From Bacillota bacterium (GTDB lineage Bacteria > Bacillota > Clostridia > Christensenellales > UMGS416): a DNA stretch of 39,908 nt. Under the pieces are notes generated by a model. It was not told the origin of the DNA. It saw only the letters and a list, made by a program, of their open reading frames with translations, and did no database searches. Made by a program: the position numbers and the translations under genes. Positions 15,982 through 23,120 of this stretch are shown here, one piece after another. The stretch is taken from assembly GCA_023428265.1 (NCBI GenBank), contig JAEYYW010000007.1, positions 1 through 39,908 of the forward strand, in the 5' to 3' direction. Within the stretch, counting starts at the first letter, position 1. Each line of letters begins with the position of its first letter.

Positions 15982-16344
15982 TCACCGCGCCGCCACACTG
16001 CGGCCCCTCTCGGTTTCATACCGCCAGGAGTGGATGCCGCCCATGTTCTTCACGTTGGTGTAGCCCATCGCGCGAAGAATGGCAGACGCACTGGTGGCCC
16101 GGGCGCCGCTCAGGCAATAAATAATGATTTCCGCGTTTTTGTCGGGAATTACACCCCCAACATCCCGCTTTAACCGATCCAGCGGCAATGATATACTATG
16201 GGGGATATGAACTTCCTCATACTCCTCCGGCGTGCGGACATCCAACAAGAAGAGAGGCTCGCCGGAGTCCAGGCGGGCTTTCGCCTCCCGGGGCGAGAGG
16301 AAGGGCGTATTCTGCTGACTGGATTTGAACATGAACATTGTCAT
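15982..16344 (-). CDS. Single-domain rhodanese-like sulfurtransferase
   Basis: The 120-residue protein is one rhodanese domain: LFLLDVRTPEEYEEVHIPHS at 31-50 (substrate and structural motif), active-site Cys77 in the loop CLSGARA (77-83), and AMGYTNVKNMGGIHSW at 92-107. The loop would hold a persulfide for transfer of sulfane sulfur. The final residues (RYETERGRSVAAR) replace the usual KG-xP tail. AAAGG precedes ATG 16344. It is divergent from a Crp/Fnr regulator gene across only 45 nt, suggesting shared control, and sits in a small redox/sulfur neighbourhood with thioredoxin. It could serve sulfide detoxification or sulfur delivery. Confidence 0.9.
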   Translation of the reverse strand: MTMFMFKSSQQNTPFLSPREAKARLDSGEPLFLLDVRTPEEYEEVHIPHSISLPLDRLKRDVGGVIPDKNAEIIIYCLSGARATSASAILRAMGYTNVKNMGGIHSWRYETERGRSVAAR

Positions 16345-16389
16345 CGAACCTTTCGTATGTTACTTTGGCTTATGCCATGGAGTGATTGC

Positions 16390-17067
16390 ATGCTGACTGA
16401 TATGGACCGGAAGTTTTTGGAGGCTCACATTCCGTTTTTGCACAGGCTCTCCGGGCCTGACAGGGCTGCGCTGGACGGCGCTACGGTGAAAGCCCGGTTT
16501 GGGCAAGGCACCCCGGTGATCAATCGCCAGCAGGAATGCAACGGCCTGGTGGTGGTGCGGGATGGGCAACTGCGGGCGTTTTATGTGACGGAGGACGGAA
16601 AGGAAATTACGCTTTACCGCCTGCTGGCCGGCGATGTGTGCATCCTGTCTGCATCCTGCGTGCTCAAGAACATCACCTTTGAGGTGACGCTGGAGGCTGA
16701 GCGTGCCAGCGACCTCTATTTCATCCCCACCTCGGTGTTGTCTGACCTCTCCGGCAACACCCCGGCAGTGAAGGAATTCACCGCCGATTTGCTGGCGGAG
16801 CGGTTTTCCGAGGTGATGTGGGTGATGGAGCAGATGGTCTCCAAAAACATGGGCCAGCGTGTCGCGGCCTTTCTGCTGGATCAGTCCAGCCTTGAGGGAT
16901 CAAAGATGCTTGCCATCACCCACGAAACAATCGCCCGCAACCTGGGCACCGCCCGGGAAGTCATCAGCCGGGTGCTGAAATATCTGGAGGGTGAAGGGTT
17001 AATCCGGCTTTCCCGGGGGCGCATCGAGATTCTGGACGCCCGGAGGCTGCGGGAGACTGCCGGCTGA
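16390..17067 (+). CDS. Crp/Fnr-family transcriptional regulator
   Basis: With ATG 16390 (GGAG about 7 nt upstream) the protein has 225 residues; the open frame extends into the divergent rhodanese gene but those codons are not needed. Residues about 20-115 form the cyclic-nucleotide-binding-like beta barrel (FGQGTPVINRQQECNGLVVVRDGQ). Residues about 150-225 form the winged HTH with ITHETIARNLGTAREVISRV at 176-195. Cysteines 50, 84 and 90 lie in the barrel, not in the N-terminal pattern of FNR, so an FNR-type iron-sulfur cluster is unlikely; heme, CO or thiol sensing (CooA/DNR-like) are options. It likely controls the divergent rhodanese gene. A half-site TGTTAC in the shared intergenic region (16358-16363) matches half of the palindrome before thioredoxin. 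Confidence 0.88.
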   Translation: MLTDMDRKFLEAHIPFLHRLSGPDRAALDGATVKARFGQGTPVINRQQECNGLVVVRDGQLRAFYVTEDGKEITLYRLLAGDVCILSASCVLKNITFEVTLEAERASDLYFIPTSVLSDLSGNTPAVKEFTADLLAERFSEVMWVMEQMVSKNMGQRVAAFLLDQSSLEGSKMLAITHETIARNLGTAREVISRVLKYLEGEGLIRLSRGRIEILDARRLRETAG

Positions 17068-17388
17068 TCAGGCCACCGATGTAAGCAGCGAAATCAGTGA
17101 CGCTTTGGGCGTCACCCCCACTTTGCGCGCCACCACTTTTCCGTTTTTCACAACCACCAGCGTGGGGATGCTCATCACGGAAAACTGAGAAGCCAGGTCG
17201 GGGTTCTCATCCACGTTGAGCTTGGCCACCACGGCGGTGTCGTCCATTTCTTGGGCAAGCTCGTCAATGATGGGGCTTTGCATCCGGCAAGGGCCGCACC
17301 AGGTGGCCCAGAAATCAATCAGAACGGGCTTCTCCGATTGCATTACCACATTTTTGAAGTTATTGCTTGTGAGTTTGATTGCGCTCAT
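17068..17388 (-). CDS. trxA: Thioredoxin
   Basis: A complete 106-residue thioredoxin: redox motif WCGPC at 30-34 within LIDFWATWCGPCRMQSP, and cis-Pro75 in SIPTLVVVKNGKVV. It reduces disulfides of cytoplasmic proteins with thioredoxin reductase, which is not in this window. The gene starts at ATG 17388 with a ribosome-binding AAAGGTGA upstream. Its stop and that of the convergent Crp/Fnr gene share the palindrome TGATCA (17065-17070), so there is no intergenic space and no terminator between them. Its promoter carries a perfect 13-bp palindrome. Confidence 0.95.
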   Translation of the reverse strand: MSAIKLTSNNFKNVVMQSEKPVLIDFWATWCGPCRMQSPIIDELAQEMDDTAVVAKLNVDENPDLASQFSVMSIPTLVVVKNGKVVARKVGVTPKASLISLLTSVA

Positions 17389-17420
17389 GCTGCATCACCT
17401 TTCTTTACGGTTATGAGCAA

Positions 17421-17461
17421 AGTATAATGGCAGCGGGGCGGAGCAACCGTAACATTGTTAC
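17421..17461 (-). promoter_or_regulatory. Thioredoxin promoter with palindromic operator
   Basis: On the minus strand the -10 is TATACT (17426-17421). The -35 region is poor (GGTTGC or TTGCTC). A perfect palindrome GTAACATTGTTAC (17449-17461) adjoins the -35 position, where an activator or repressor would act. The regulator is unknown; the neighbouring Crp/Fnr protein is a candidate. Confidence 0.55.
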
Positions 17462-17469
17462 ACAGACAA

Positions 17470-17498
17470 AAGCGGCCGCACATCACACGCTGCCGCTT
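17470..17498 (-). terminator. Terminator after the GH43 gene
   Basis: A 7-bp stem AAGCGGC/GCCGCTT (17470-17476 with 17492-17498) with a 15-nt loop follows the GH43 stop by about 35 nt; on the minus strand the stem runs into TTTTGTCT. On the plus strand CGTTTTA follows, so it may work both ways. Confidence 0.5.
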
Positions 17499-17533
17499 CG
17501 TTTTATGCATTCTGGGAAAAGAACTCCCGCCCG

Positions 17534-19072
17534 TCACAGCATGTTGTACTGAAACTTGGAAAACTCCGCCACACCGCCGGTCTTCTCCGTGGAATACAGG
17601 AAAAGCCCGAATCGGCAGCCCATGAAGTGATCCAGCTTGTAATACATTTTATGGGTGATGCCCAGCCTGATCCACTGGCCGCCGGTCTGATAGAAAAACT
17701 CACAGGTGTCGTTGTTGTTCACAAAGTCACACCGCGCCCTGAGCGATACCACCGGGCCACCCACGGCGACGCGGGCAAACTCCGTGCCGGGGTCATCATC
17801 CACCAGGTTGCCCATCATTGACTTGTCCTGCGGCACCCTCGCCCTCATCACCAGGAAGTAGCTGCCGCCCTCCCTGGTGAGCGCGATCAGGCCAAATGTG
17901 CTGATCAGCAGGCAGAGGCCGGCATAGTCGCCGTCGTTCAGTTCGCTGCCGTCCAGCATGACCTCGGTTTCGCAGGCCGGGCCCATGGCGCGCTGTGTGA
18001 GCGTGTTGACGGCAAAGTTGATGTTGCTGCAGAGCTTGCCGGACCGCACGCGATAGGCGTTGGGCTTCTCTGTGACCGACCAAAGGCTGCTGTCGGGCGT
18101 GTGGTTCCATTGCCACACATCGTTCAGGCGCACCTTGCCGCGATCCAGCGTATAGGAAAAATCATCGCTGCTCACGAGCGGCTTGTATTGGTAGCCTGGC
18201 CGGGTGCTGGGCAACTCGAGCTGATGCGGTGCTTTGCCGTGCACGCCATGCACCGGCCAGCCATTTTCCCAGCGGACCGGCACCAGCACCGGGATCCTTC
18301 CGACCGCGCCGTGGTCCTGAAACAGCAGCGCGTACCAGTCTCCGGCGGGAGTGTCCACAATGCCGCCCTGGGCCACACCGGAGTTGAAATAGCCCATGTC
18401 GTCGTCAAACACCTCGCCGCCCACAAACTCACCTTCCGGAGAATCGGCAATGAAGCATGCCTGGGTTCTGCGGCGGTTTCCTGACTTTAAGATGTGGATC
18501 AGGAACACCACATACTTGCCGTTGATCTTGTAAAAATGGGCGCCCTCATACCCCAGGAGGTATTCCTCCGTCTCCTGGATGATAACCCTGTCCAACCCGC
18601 CCGGCTTGGGGCCGGAAAGGTCTTCCTTCAGCTCGGTCAGGCGGATCTGGGCGTTACCATAGACGATGAACACCCTGCCGTCGTCATCAAACAGCAGCGA
18701 GCAGTCGTGATAAAAGCCCTCGATGGTGGTCTTGACCCAGGGGCCCATGATGTTGTCTGAGGTGAAAAGATAGGTCGTGTGCGTGTCGTTGGCCACAAAA
18801 CAGAGATAGAACCTGTTGTTGTGATGCCGCAGAGACGCCGCCCACATCCCCTTGCCATAGATGTGCCGGGTGCCTTCCAGCCTTTGGGCCGGCGTGTTGT
18901 CCAGCTCATCATACACATGGGTCGCCACCTCCCAGTGGGCCAGGTCGTAGGAGCGCAGGATCACGCACCCCGGCATCATATGCATCGTGGTGCTGACCAT
19001 GTAATAGGTATCCCCCACGCGGATGGGGTCCAGATCAGGATAATCCGCCCAGATAATCGGATTGTTTGTCAT
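17534..19072 (-). CDS. Glycoside hydrolase family 43 (beta-xylosidase/alpha-L-arabinofuranosidase type)
   Basis: The 512-residue enzyme has an N-terminal five-bladed propeller (about 1-310) and a C-terminal beta-sandwich (about 325-512) as in GH43 xylosidases. The start NPIIWADYPDLDPIRVGDTYYM contains the catalytic base Asp13; Asp123 in FYHDCSLLFDDDG is the pKa modulator; Glu177 in GYEGAHFYK is the general acid. No signal peptide is present, so it would act in the cytoplasm on imported xylo- or arabino-oligosaccharides. Substrate preference within GH43 cannot be read with certainty; the TTMHMMPG segment resembles the subfamily containing xylosidases. GAGG precedes ATG 19072. It is alone between terminators and is not linked to a transporter; the sugar ABC system at 34-39 kb might supply its substrate. 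Confidence 0.9.
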   Translation of the reverse strand: MTNNPIIWADYPDLDPIRVGDTYYMVSTTMHMMPGCVILRSYDLAHWEVATHVYDELDNTPAQRLEGTRHIYGKGMWAASLRHHNNRFYLCFVANDTHTTYLFTSDNIMGPWVKTTIEGFYHDCSLLFDDDGRVFIVYGNAQIRLTELKEDLSGPKPGGLDRVIIQETEEYLLGYEGAHFYKINGKYVVFLIHILKSGNRRRTQACFIADSPEGEFVGGEVFDDDMGYFNSGVAQGGIVDTPAGDWYALLFQDHGAVGRIPVLVPVRWENGWPVHGVHGKAPHQLELPSTRPGYQYKPLVSSDDFSYTLDRGKVRLNDVWQWNHTPDSSLWSVTEKPNAYRVRSGKLCSNINFAVNTLTQRAMGPACETEVMLDGSELNDGDYAGLCLLISTFGLIALTREGGSYFLVMRARVPQDKSMMGNLVDDDPGTEFARVAVGGPVVSLRARCDFVNNNDTCEFFYQTGGQWIRLGITHKMYYKLDHFMGCRFGLFLYSTEKTGGVAEFSKFQYNML

Positions 19073-19162
19073 TGCTACCTCGCCGGTTTTTTAAGCCGCA
19101 GATGATGAGAACACACTGAAACAGACGCGGCAACGCTGCCGCGCGGGGGCGGAAAAAGTGGC

Positions 19163-19180
19163 AGCCGGCAGCGTCCGGCT
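19163..19180 (-). terminator. Probable terminator after copZ
   Basis: AGCCGG (19163-19168) pairs with CCGGCT (19175-19180), overlapping the copZ stop codon; on the minus strand GCCAC and then TTTTT (19157-19153) follow. A short stem, but GC-only and with a T-run, so it plausibly ends the copA-lipoprotein-copZ transcript. Confidence 0.5.
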
Positions 19181-19391
19181 ACTTCACCTCATAACCCTGG
19201 TCCTTAATGGCGCTCCGGATCTGATCCAGCGTCACGACGCCGGGGTCATACTCCACCCTGGCTGTTTTTGCGGCCAGATCCACCGAAACGGCACTCACAC
19301 CAGGGAGGCTTCCGGCCGCTTTCGTCACGCGGGACACACAGTGCTGGCAGGACATGCCCTCCACAGTCAAAACAGTTGTTTGGATCGCCAT
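19179..19391 (-). CDS. copZ: CopZ-like copper chaperone (single HMA domain)
   Basis: The 70-residue protein is one ferredoxin-like heavy-metal-associated domain with the metal site GMSCQHC (Cys15, Cys18) and the family-typical SVDLAAKTARVEYDPGVVT. It would bind Cu(I) in the cytoplasm and hand it to the N-terminal domains of CopA, encoded upstream in the same direction. ATG 19391 follows GAGGAG by about 8 nt; a longer frame from 19454 adds a segment without family similarity. There is a 64-nt gap after the lipoprotein gene, without a clear promoter, so it is probably the last gene of the copA operon. GMSCQHC rather than MTCxxC is a common variant. Confidence 0.9.
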   Translation of the reverse strand: MAIQTTVLTVEGMSCQHCVSRVTKAAGSLPGVSAVSVDLAAKTARVEYDPGVVTLDQIRSAIKDQGYEVK

Positions 19392-19455
19392 AATAATTCT
19401 CCTCTCATTGGCCACTGGCATCATGATACCATGAATCCATGGAATGTCACACACT

Positions 19456-20106
19456 CTACTTCACATCATAAGGCTTCAAAAGTACATCCACTTTGCTCCC
19501 ATCAGGCTCGTCCATTGCCATGAACGCCCACCCCTCGACGCTTCGCACGTCCACACCCAGATCGGCCAGAGGCTTGGCGGCAATCACAAACACGATGTCC
19601 TTGTCGTTGGTCTTGTAATCCTTGGCCCATTCAAACTTTCCCTTGGGCAGACTGATGCCGAAATGATCGAGCGCCTCGTGATAGGAAAGGGCTCTGCGGT
19701 CGTGGTGCACCGCCTCAAACAGAGCATCGGTCAAGCCGTCTTTCCTGCCGGTTCCTTTGCCAAAGTCAGCGGTCAGCAGCAGGCTGTCTCCCTCCACGCG
19801 ATAGCCCTCCCCCAGCCTGGCCGGATCCAGCCCGGCATCCAAAAAGGGCTGCAGCGCCGTCGCCATCACAAGATCCTCATCGGTGAGCGCATAATCACGG
19901 CTGATCTTCAATGTGGCAGTGCCATCTGCTGTGATATGATAGTAGTGCTCCTCTGCAGTATTTTCAGCAGCAATCTCAGGGGCGGCTTCGATCAGTGCGT
20001 CCAGTGATTCGGGGCTGTATTTCCGCACAACATCGATCTCTGCGCAGCCGGTGCCCCACAACACAGCTAGGATTATGATCCCAAACAGAAACGGAAATCT
20101 CTTCAT
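19456..20106 (-). CDS. Unknown lipoprotein in the copper operon
   Basis: The 216-residue protein has a basic start (MKRF), a hydrophobic core and a lipobox-like WGTGC with Cys21, so it should be lipid-anchored outside the membrane. I do not recognise the remaining 195 residues: they look like a mixed alpha/beta soluble domain with several Asp-rich stretches (DYALTDEDLV, KTNDKDIVFVIAAKPL). There is no other cysteine and no Met- or His-rich copper motif. It is 18 nt downstream of copA and 64 nt upstream of copZ on the same strand, so a function connected with copper or envelope stress is suggested only by location. The ribosome-binding site is GGGAG about 9 nt before ATG 20106. Confidence 0.7.
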   Translation of the reverse strand: MKRFPFLFGIIILAVLWGTGCAEIDVVRKYSPESLDALIEAAPEIAAENTAEEHYYHITADGTATLKISRDYALTDEDLVMATALQPFLDAGLDPARLGEGYRVEGDSLLLTADFGKGTGRKDGLTDALFEAVHHDRRALSYHEALDHFGISLPKGKFEWAKDYKTNDKDIVFVIAAKPLADLGVDVRSVEGWAFMAMDEPDGSKVDVLLKPYDVK

Positions 20107-20124
20107 CCCGTCATCTCCCTTCCA

Positions 20125-22584
20125 TTACTTGACTTTGAAGCCCCGGAGCCTGAGCGCGTTGGTGACGACGGACACCGAGCTCAACGCCATCGCCGCGCCG
20201 GCATAGATCGGGTTCAGCAGCGGCCCGCCCAGCGCGTAGACAAGGCCGGCCGCCAGCGGGATCCCGGCCAGGTTATAGATGAACGCCCAGAACAGGTTCT
20301 GCCGGATGTTGCGGATGGTGGCGCGGCTCAACGCGATGGCGGACACCACTTCATTGAGGTCACCGCCCATCAGCACCACGTCGGCGCTTTCGACGGCCAC
20401 GTCGGTGCCGGTGCCGATGGCCATGCCGATGTCGGCCTGCACCAGCGCCGGCGCGTCGTTGATGCCGTCGCCAACCATTGCCACCTTGCGGCCCGCCTCC
20501 TGCAGCTTTCTCACCTCGCCGGCCTTGTCCTGCGGGAGCACTTCAGCCAGCACACGGCCTATGCCCGATTCGGCAGCAATCGCTTCCGCTGTGCTGCGGT
20601 TGTCGCCGGTGATCATCGCGACTTCAATGCCCATTGCCTTGAGTTTTTCCACCGCGGCGCGGCTGGTGGGCTTGATGGTGTCGGCAGCGGCCATCAGCGC
20701 CGCCATCCTGCCATCCACGGCCACATAGAGCAGTGTCCTGCCCCGGCTGGAAAGCTCTTCCGCCCCGGCAAGCGCCTCGGAAATGTCTATTCCGTTTTCT
20801 TCCATGAGCTTGCGGTTTCCGGCCAACACGCGCCGGCCCAGCACAACGGCGTCTATGCCGTGGCCGGGCACAGCCCTAAACAGCTCCGGCTCCGCAAGCT
20901 GAATCCCCCTTTGCTGCGCACCCTGCACAACAGCCCGGGCGATCGGATGCTCACTGCCCAGCTCAGCGGAGGCGCACAGCAGCAGCGCTTCCCTCTGATC
21001 AATGCCATAGACGGCCACGTCGGTGAGTGTGGGCTTGCCCTCGGTGATGGTGCCGGTTTTATCCAGCACCACCGTGTTGACTCTGTGGGTGGTCTCCAGC
21101 GCCTCGCCGCCCTTGATCAGGATGCCAAGCTCGGCGCCCTTGCCGGTGCCCACCATGATGGCCGTGGGCGTTGCCAGCCCCAGCGCGCAGGGGCAGGCGA
21201 TTACCAGCACCGTCACAAACGCATTGAGCACGAAGTTGAAATCTTTGCCGGCAAGGGCCCAGGCTATGGCGGCCACTAGGGCGATCACCAGCACCGCAGG
21301 CACAAACCAGCCGGAGATCACGTCAGCCAGCTTGGCGATGGGCGCTTTTTTGCCCTGGGCATCCTCCACCAGTTTGATGATCTTGGAAAGGGCGGTGTCT
21401 TCCCCCACGCGGCTCACCCGCACGCGCAGCAGGCCTTCGCCGTTGATGCTGCCGCCGGTCACGGCGCTGCCGGTGTTTTTCTCCACCGGCAGGCTCTCAC
21501 CGGTGAGCATCGATTCATCCACTGAGGAAACGCCGTCGGCCACAACGCCATCCACCGGCACCGCCGAACCGGGCCGCACGATCACCAGGTCGCCCACGGC
21601 AACCTCGTCCAGCGGCACTTCAAGCTCCACGCCGCCCTTGGAAACCGTGGCGGTTTTGGGCCGCAGGTTCATTAGCTTTTTGATGGCCTCGCTGGTCTTG
21701 CCCTTGCTCACAGCCTCCAGGTATTTGCCCAGCATCACCAGCGTGATCACCATGGCGGCAGACTCAAAATAGAGCGACTGGGCATAGGTGAAATCACCGA
21801 GATAGATCTTCACCGTGGCATATACGCCGTAAAGGAACGCGCTGCCGGTGCCGATTGCCACCAGCGTGTCCATGTTGGGAGAGCGTTTGAGCAGCGTTTT
21901 GATGCCGACACGGAAAAACCGCGAGCCGGCCAGCACAATCGGCACCGTCAGCACCAGCTGCACCAGGGCGAACACCAGCGGGAATTCATGGTGCCCCATA
22001 AAATAGGGGATGGGAAGCCCTAAAACAGGAAACATGTGAGACATTGCAATGTATAGGATGGGTAGGGCATACACCGCCGCCAAAATGAGGCGGCGGCGCA
22101 TCGCGGCCAGCTCGCCGGCCCGCCGCGCAGCCTCCGCGTCGCGGGTTACTTCACCCTCCGCATCTCTGGGTGTGTAGCCGGCATTGCGGATGGCAGCCTT
22201 GATTTCCGACAGCTTCACCCGTGACGGGTCATATTCAAACACGGCGCGGCCGGTTGTGAGATTTACGCTGGCCGATTTCACGCCGCTCAGCTTGCCGGTG
22301 ACGCGCTCCACCGCAGCGGAGCAAGCGGCGCAGGTCATGCCATCGATCATCAGCTCCGCCCGCCTGGCCGGTGTGATTTCCTCCAGCCCGTAGCCGCCGT
22401 CTTCCACGGCTTTTTTAATGGTCTCAAAACCGGTACGGCTCTCATCAAACCGCACCGTCAGCTTCTCCGTGGCCAGGTTTACCTCGGCGGATTCCACGCC
22501 TGGCAGCTTAGAAACGGTTTTCTGAACGAATGCCGAGCAGGCCGCGCAGGTCATCCCGGTCACCCTGTATTGCTTGTCTGTCAT
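20125..22584 (-). CDS. copA: Copper-exporting P1B-type ATPase CopA
   Basis: From ATG 22584 (GGGAGGG upstream) the protein has 819 residues. Two N-terminal HMA domains carry MTCAAC (Cys13/16 and Cys85/88). The transmembrane metal site is CPC at 464-466 in VIACPCALGLATP, and further membrane determinants are YN at 770-771 and MALSS near 799-803. The actuator TGES is at 361-364, the phosphorylated Asp508 in DKTGT, HP in SEHP at 544-547, and GDGINDAPA at 705-713. This is the complete motif set of Cu(I) exporters (P1B-1), which pump Cu(I) out of the cytoplasm using ATP. The longer frame (from 22632) adds a cysteine-containing leader with no ribosome-binding site. First gene of the copA-lipoprotein-copZ run and divergent from the HxlR-family regulator. 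Confidence 0.97.
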   Translation of the reverse strand: MTDKQYRVTGMTCAACSAFVQKTVSKLPGVESAEVNLATEKLTVRFDESRTGFETIKKAVEDGGYGLEEITPARRAELMIDGMTCAACSAAVERVTGKLSGVKSASVNLTTGRAVFEYDPSRVKLSEIKAAIRNAGYTPRDAEGEVTRDAEAARRAGELAAMRRRLILAAVYALPILYIAMSHMFPVLGLPIPYFMGHHEFPLVFALVQLVLTVPIVLAGSRFFRVGIKTLLKRSPNMDTLVAIGTGSAFLYGVYATVKIYLGDFTYAQSLYFESAAMVITLVMLGKYLEAVSKGKTSEAIKKLMNLRPKTATVSKGGVELEVPLDEVAVGDLVIVRPGSAVPVDGVVADGVSSVDESMLTGESLPVEKNTGSAVTGGSINGEGLLRVRVSRVGEDTALSKIIKLVEDAQGKKAPIAKLADVISGWFVPAVLVIALVAAIAWALAGKDFNFVLNAFVTVLVIACPCALGLATPTAIMVGTGKGAELGILIKGGEALETTHRVNTVVLDKTGTITEGKPTLTDVAVYGIDQREALLLCASAELGSEHPIARAVVQGAQQRGIQLAEPELFRAVPGHGIDAVVLGRRVLAGNRKLMEENGIDISEALAGAEELSSRGRTLLYVAVDGRMAALMAAADTIKPTSRAAVEKLKAMGIEVAMITGDNRSTAEAIAAESGIGRVLAEVLPQDKAGEVRKLQEAGRKVAMVGDGINDAPALVQADIGMAIGTGTDVAVESADVVLMGGDLNEVVSAIALSRATIRNIRQNLFWAFIYNLAGIPLAAGLVYALGGPLLNPIYAGAAMALSSVSVVTNALRLRGFKVK

Positions 22585-22625
22585 ATTGCCCTCCCCTGCT
22601 CCATCGCACCATCCATCGGCGCACC

Positions 22626-22654
22626 TTGACATTGCAGCGTTGCACTGTTATCGT
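22626..22654 (+). promoter_or_regulatory. Predicted promoter of the HxlR-family regulator
   Basis: TTGACA (22626-22631) and TATCGT (22649-22654) are 17 nt apart; transcription would start near 22661. Its -10 coincides with that of the copA promoter on the other strand, so the two polymerases compete. Confidence 0.6.
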
Positions 22655-22678
22655 ATCCATTACAAGCGCAAAATACAA
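22650..22678 (-). promoter_or_regulatory. Predicted copA promoter
   Basis: On the minus strand TTGTAT (22678-22673) and TACGAT (22655-22650) are 17 nt apart. Both hexamers are moderate, as for a regulated promoter. The inverted repeat at 22678-22702 touches the upstream side of this -35. Confidence 0.5.
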
Positions 22679-22702
22679 GTATGCACTATATTGTGCCATA
22701 CT
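22678..22702. promoter_or_regulatory. Inverted-repeat operator in the copA/hxlR intergenic region
   Basis: AGTATGCAC and GTGCCATACT face each other around TATATT; one extra base in the right arm is the only break (AGTATG pairs with CATACT, GCAC with GTGC). It lies just upstream of the copA -35 and about 17-41 nt downstream of the regulator's transcription start. A regulator bound there could repress its own gene and affect copA. Confidence 0.6.
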
Positions 22703-22735
22703 ACCCAAAAGGATACTGTTCGGAGGTATAGAGGG

Positions 22736-23110
22736 ATGAACAAAAATTGTGAGGGGCTAAGCTGCCCCGTTGACGCCACATTGCGGTTGATTGGCGGAAA
22801 ATACAAGGCATTAATACTATGGCACCTGATCGGCGGCACGATGCGTTATGGGGAGATCCAGAAGCTGGTGCCCCAAGCCACGCCAAAGATGCTCACGCAA
22901 CAGCTGCGCGAGCTGGAGAGCGATAACTTGCTTGCCCGCACGGTCTACCCGGTGGTGCCGCCAAAGGTGGAATACACGCTGACCGACCTCGGAAGGAGCC
23001 TGCGGCCCATCCTGATGGCAATGTATGACTGGGGCGCCGGCTATATGCAGCGCAACCACTGCGAAATTTCCTGCTCCATGAAGCGCTGCACCGGTGAGGA
23101 AAACTGCTAA
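22736..23110 (+). CDS. HxlR-family regulator with cysteine-rich tails
   Basis: The 124-residue protein is a winged-helix HxlR regulator: CPVDATLRLIGGKYKALILWHL, then RYGEIQKLVPQATPKMLTQQLRELE (recognition helix) and VPPKVEYTLTDLGRSLRP (wing), all standard. Unusual are six cysteines, all outside the DNA-binding core: Cys5 and Cys10 at the N-terminus, Cys109, 113, 118 and 124 in the C-terminal tail (HCEISCSMKRC then EENC). The conserved HxlR Cys is normally one residue near position 10. The tails look able to hold a metal or form disulfides. The gene is divergent from copA, with GGAGG about 9 nt before ATG 22736; the longer frame from 22574 is not supported because transcription starts later. 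A role as copper- or thiol-responsive regulator of copA is inferred. Confidence 0.88.
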   Translation: MNKNCEGLSCPVDATLRLIGGKYKALILWHLIGGTMRYGEIQKLVPQATPKMLTQQLRELESDNLLARTVYPVVPPKVEYTLTDLGRSLRPILMAMYDWGAGYMQRNHCEISCSMKRCTGEENC

Positions 23111-23120
23111 CGCCGCCGGT

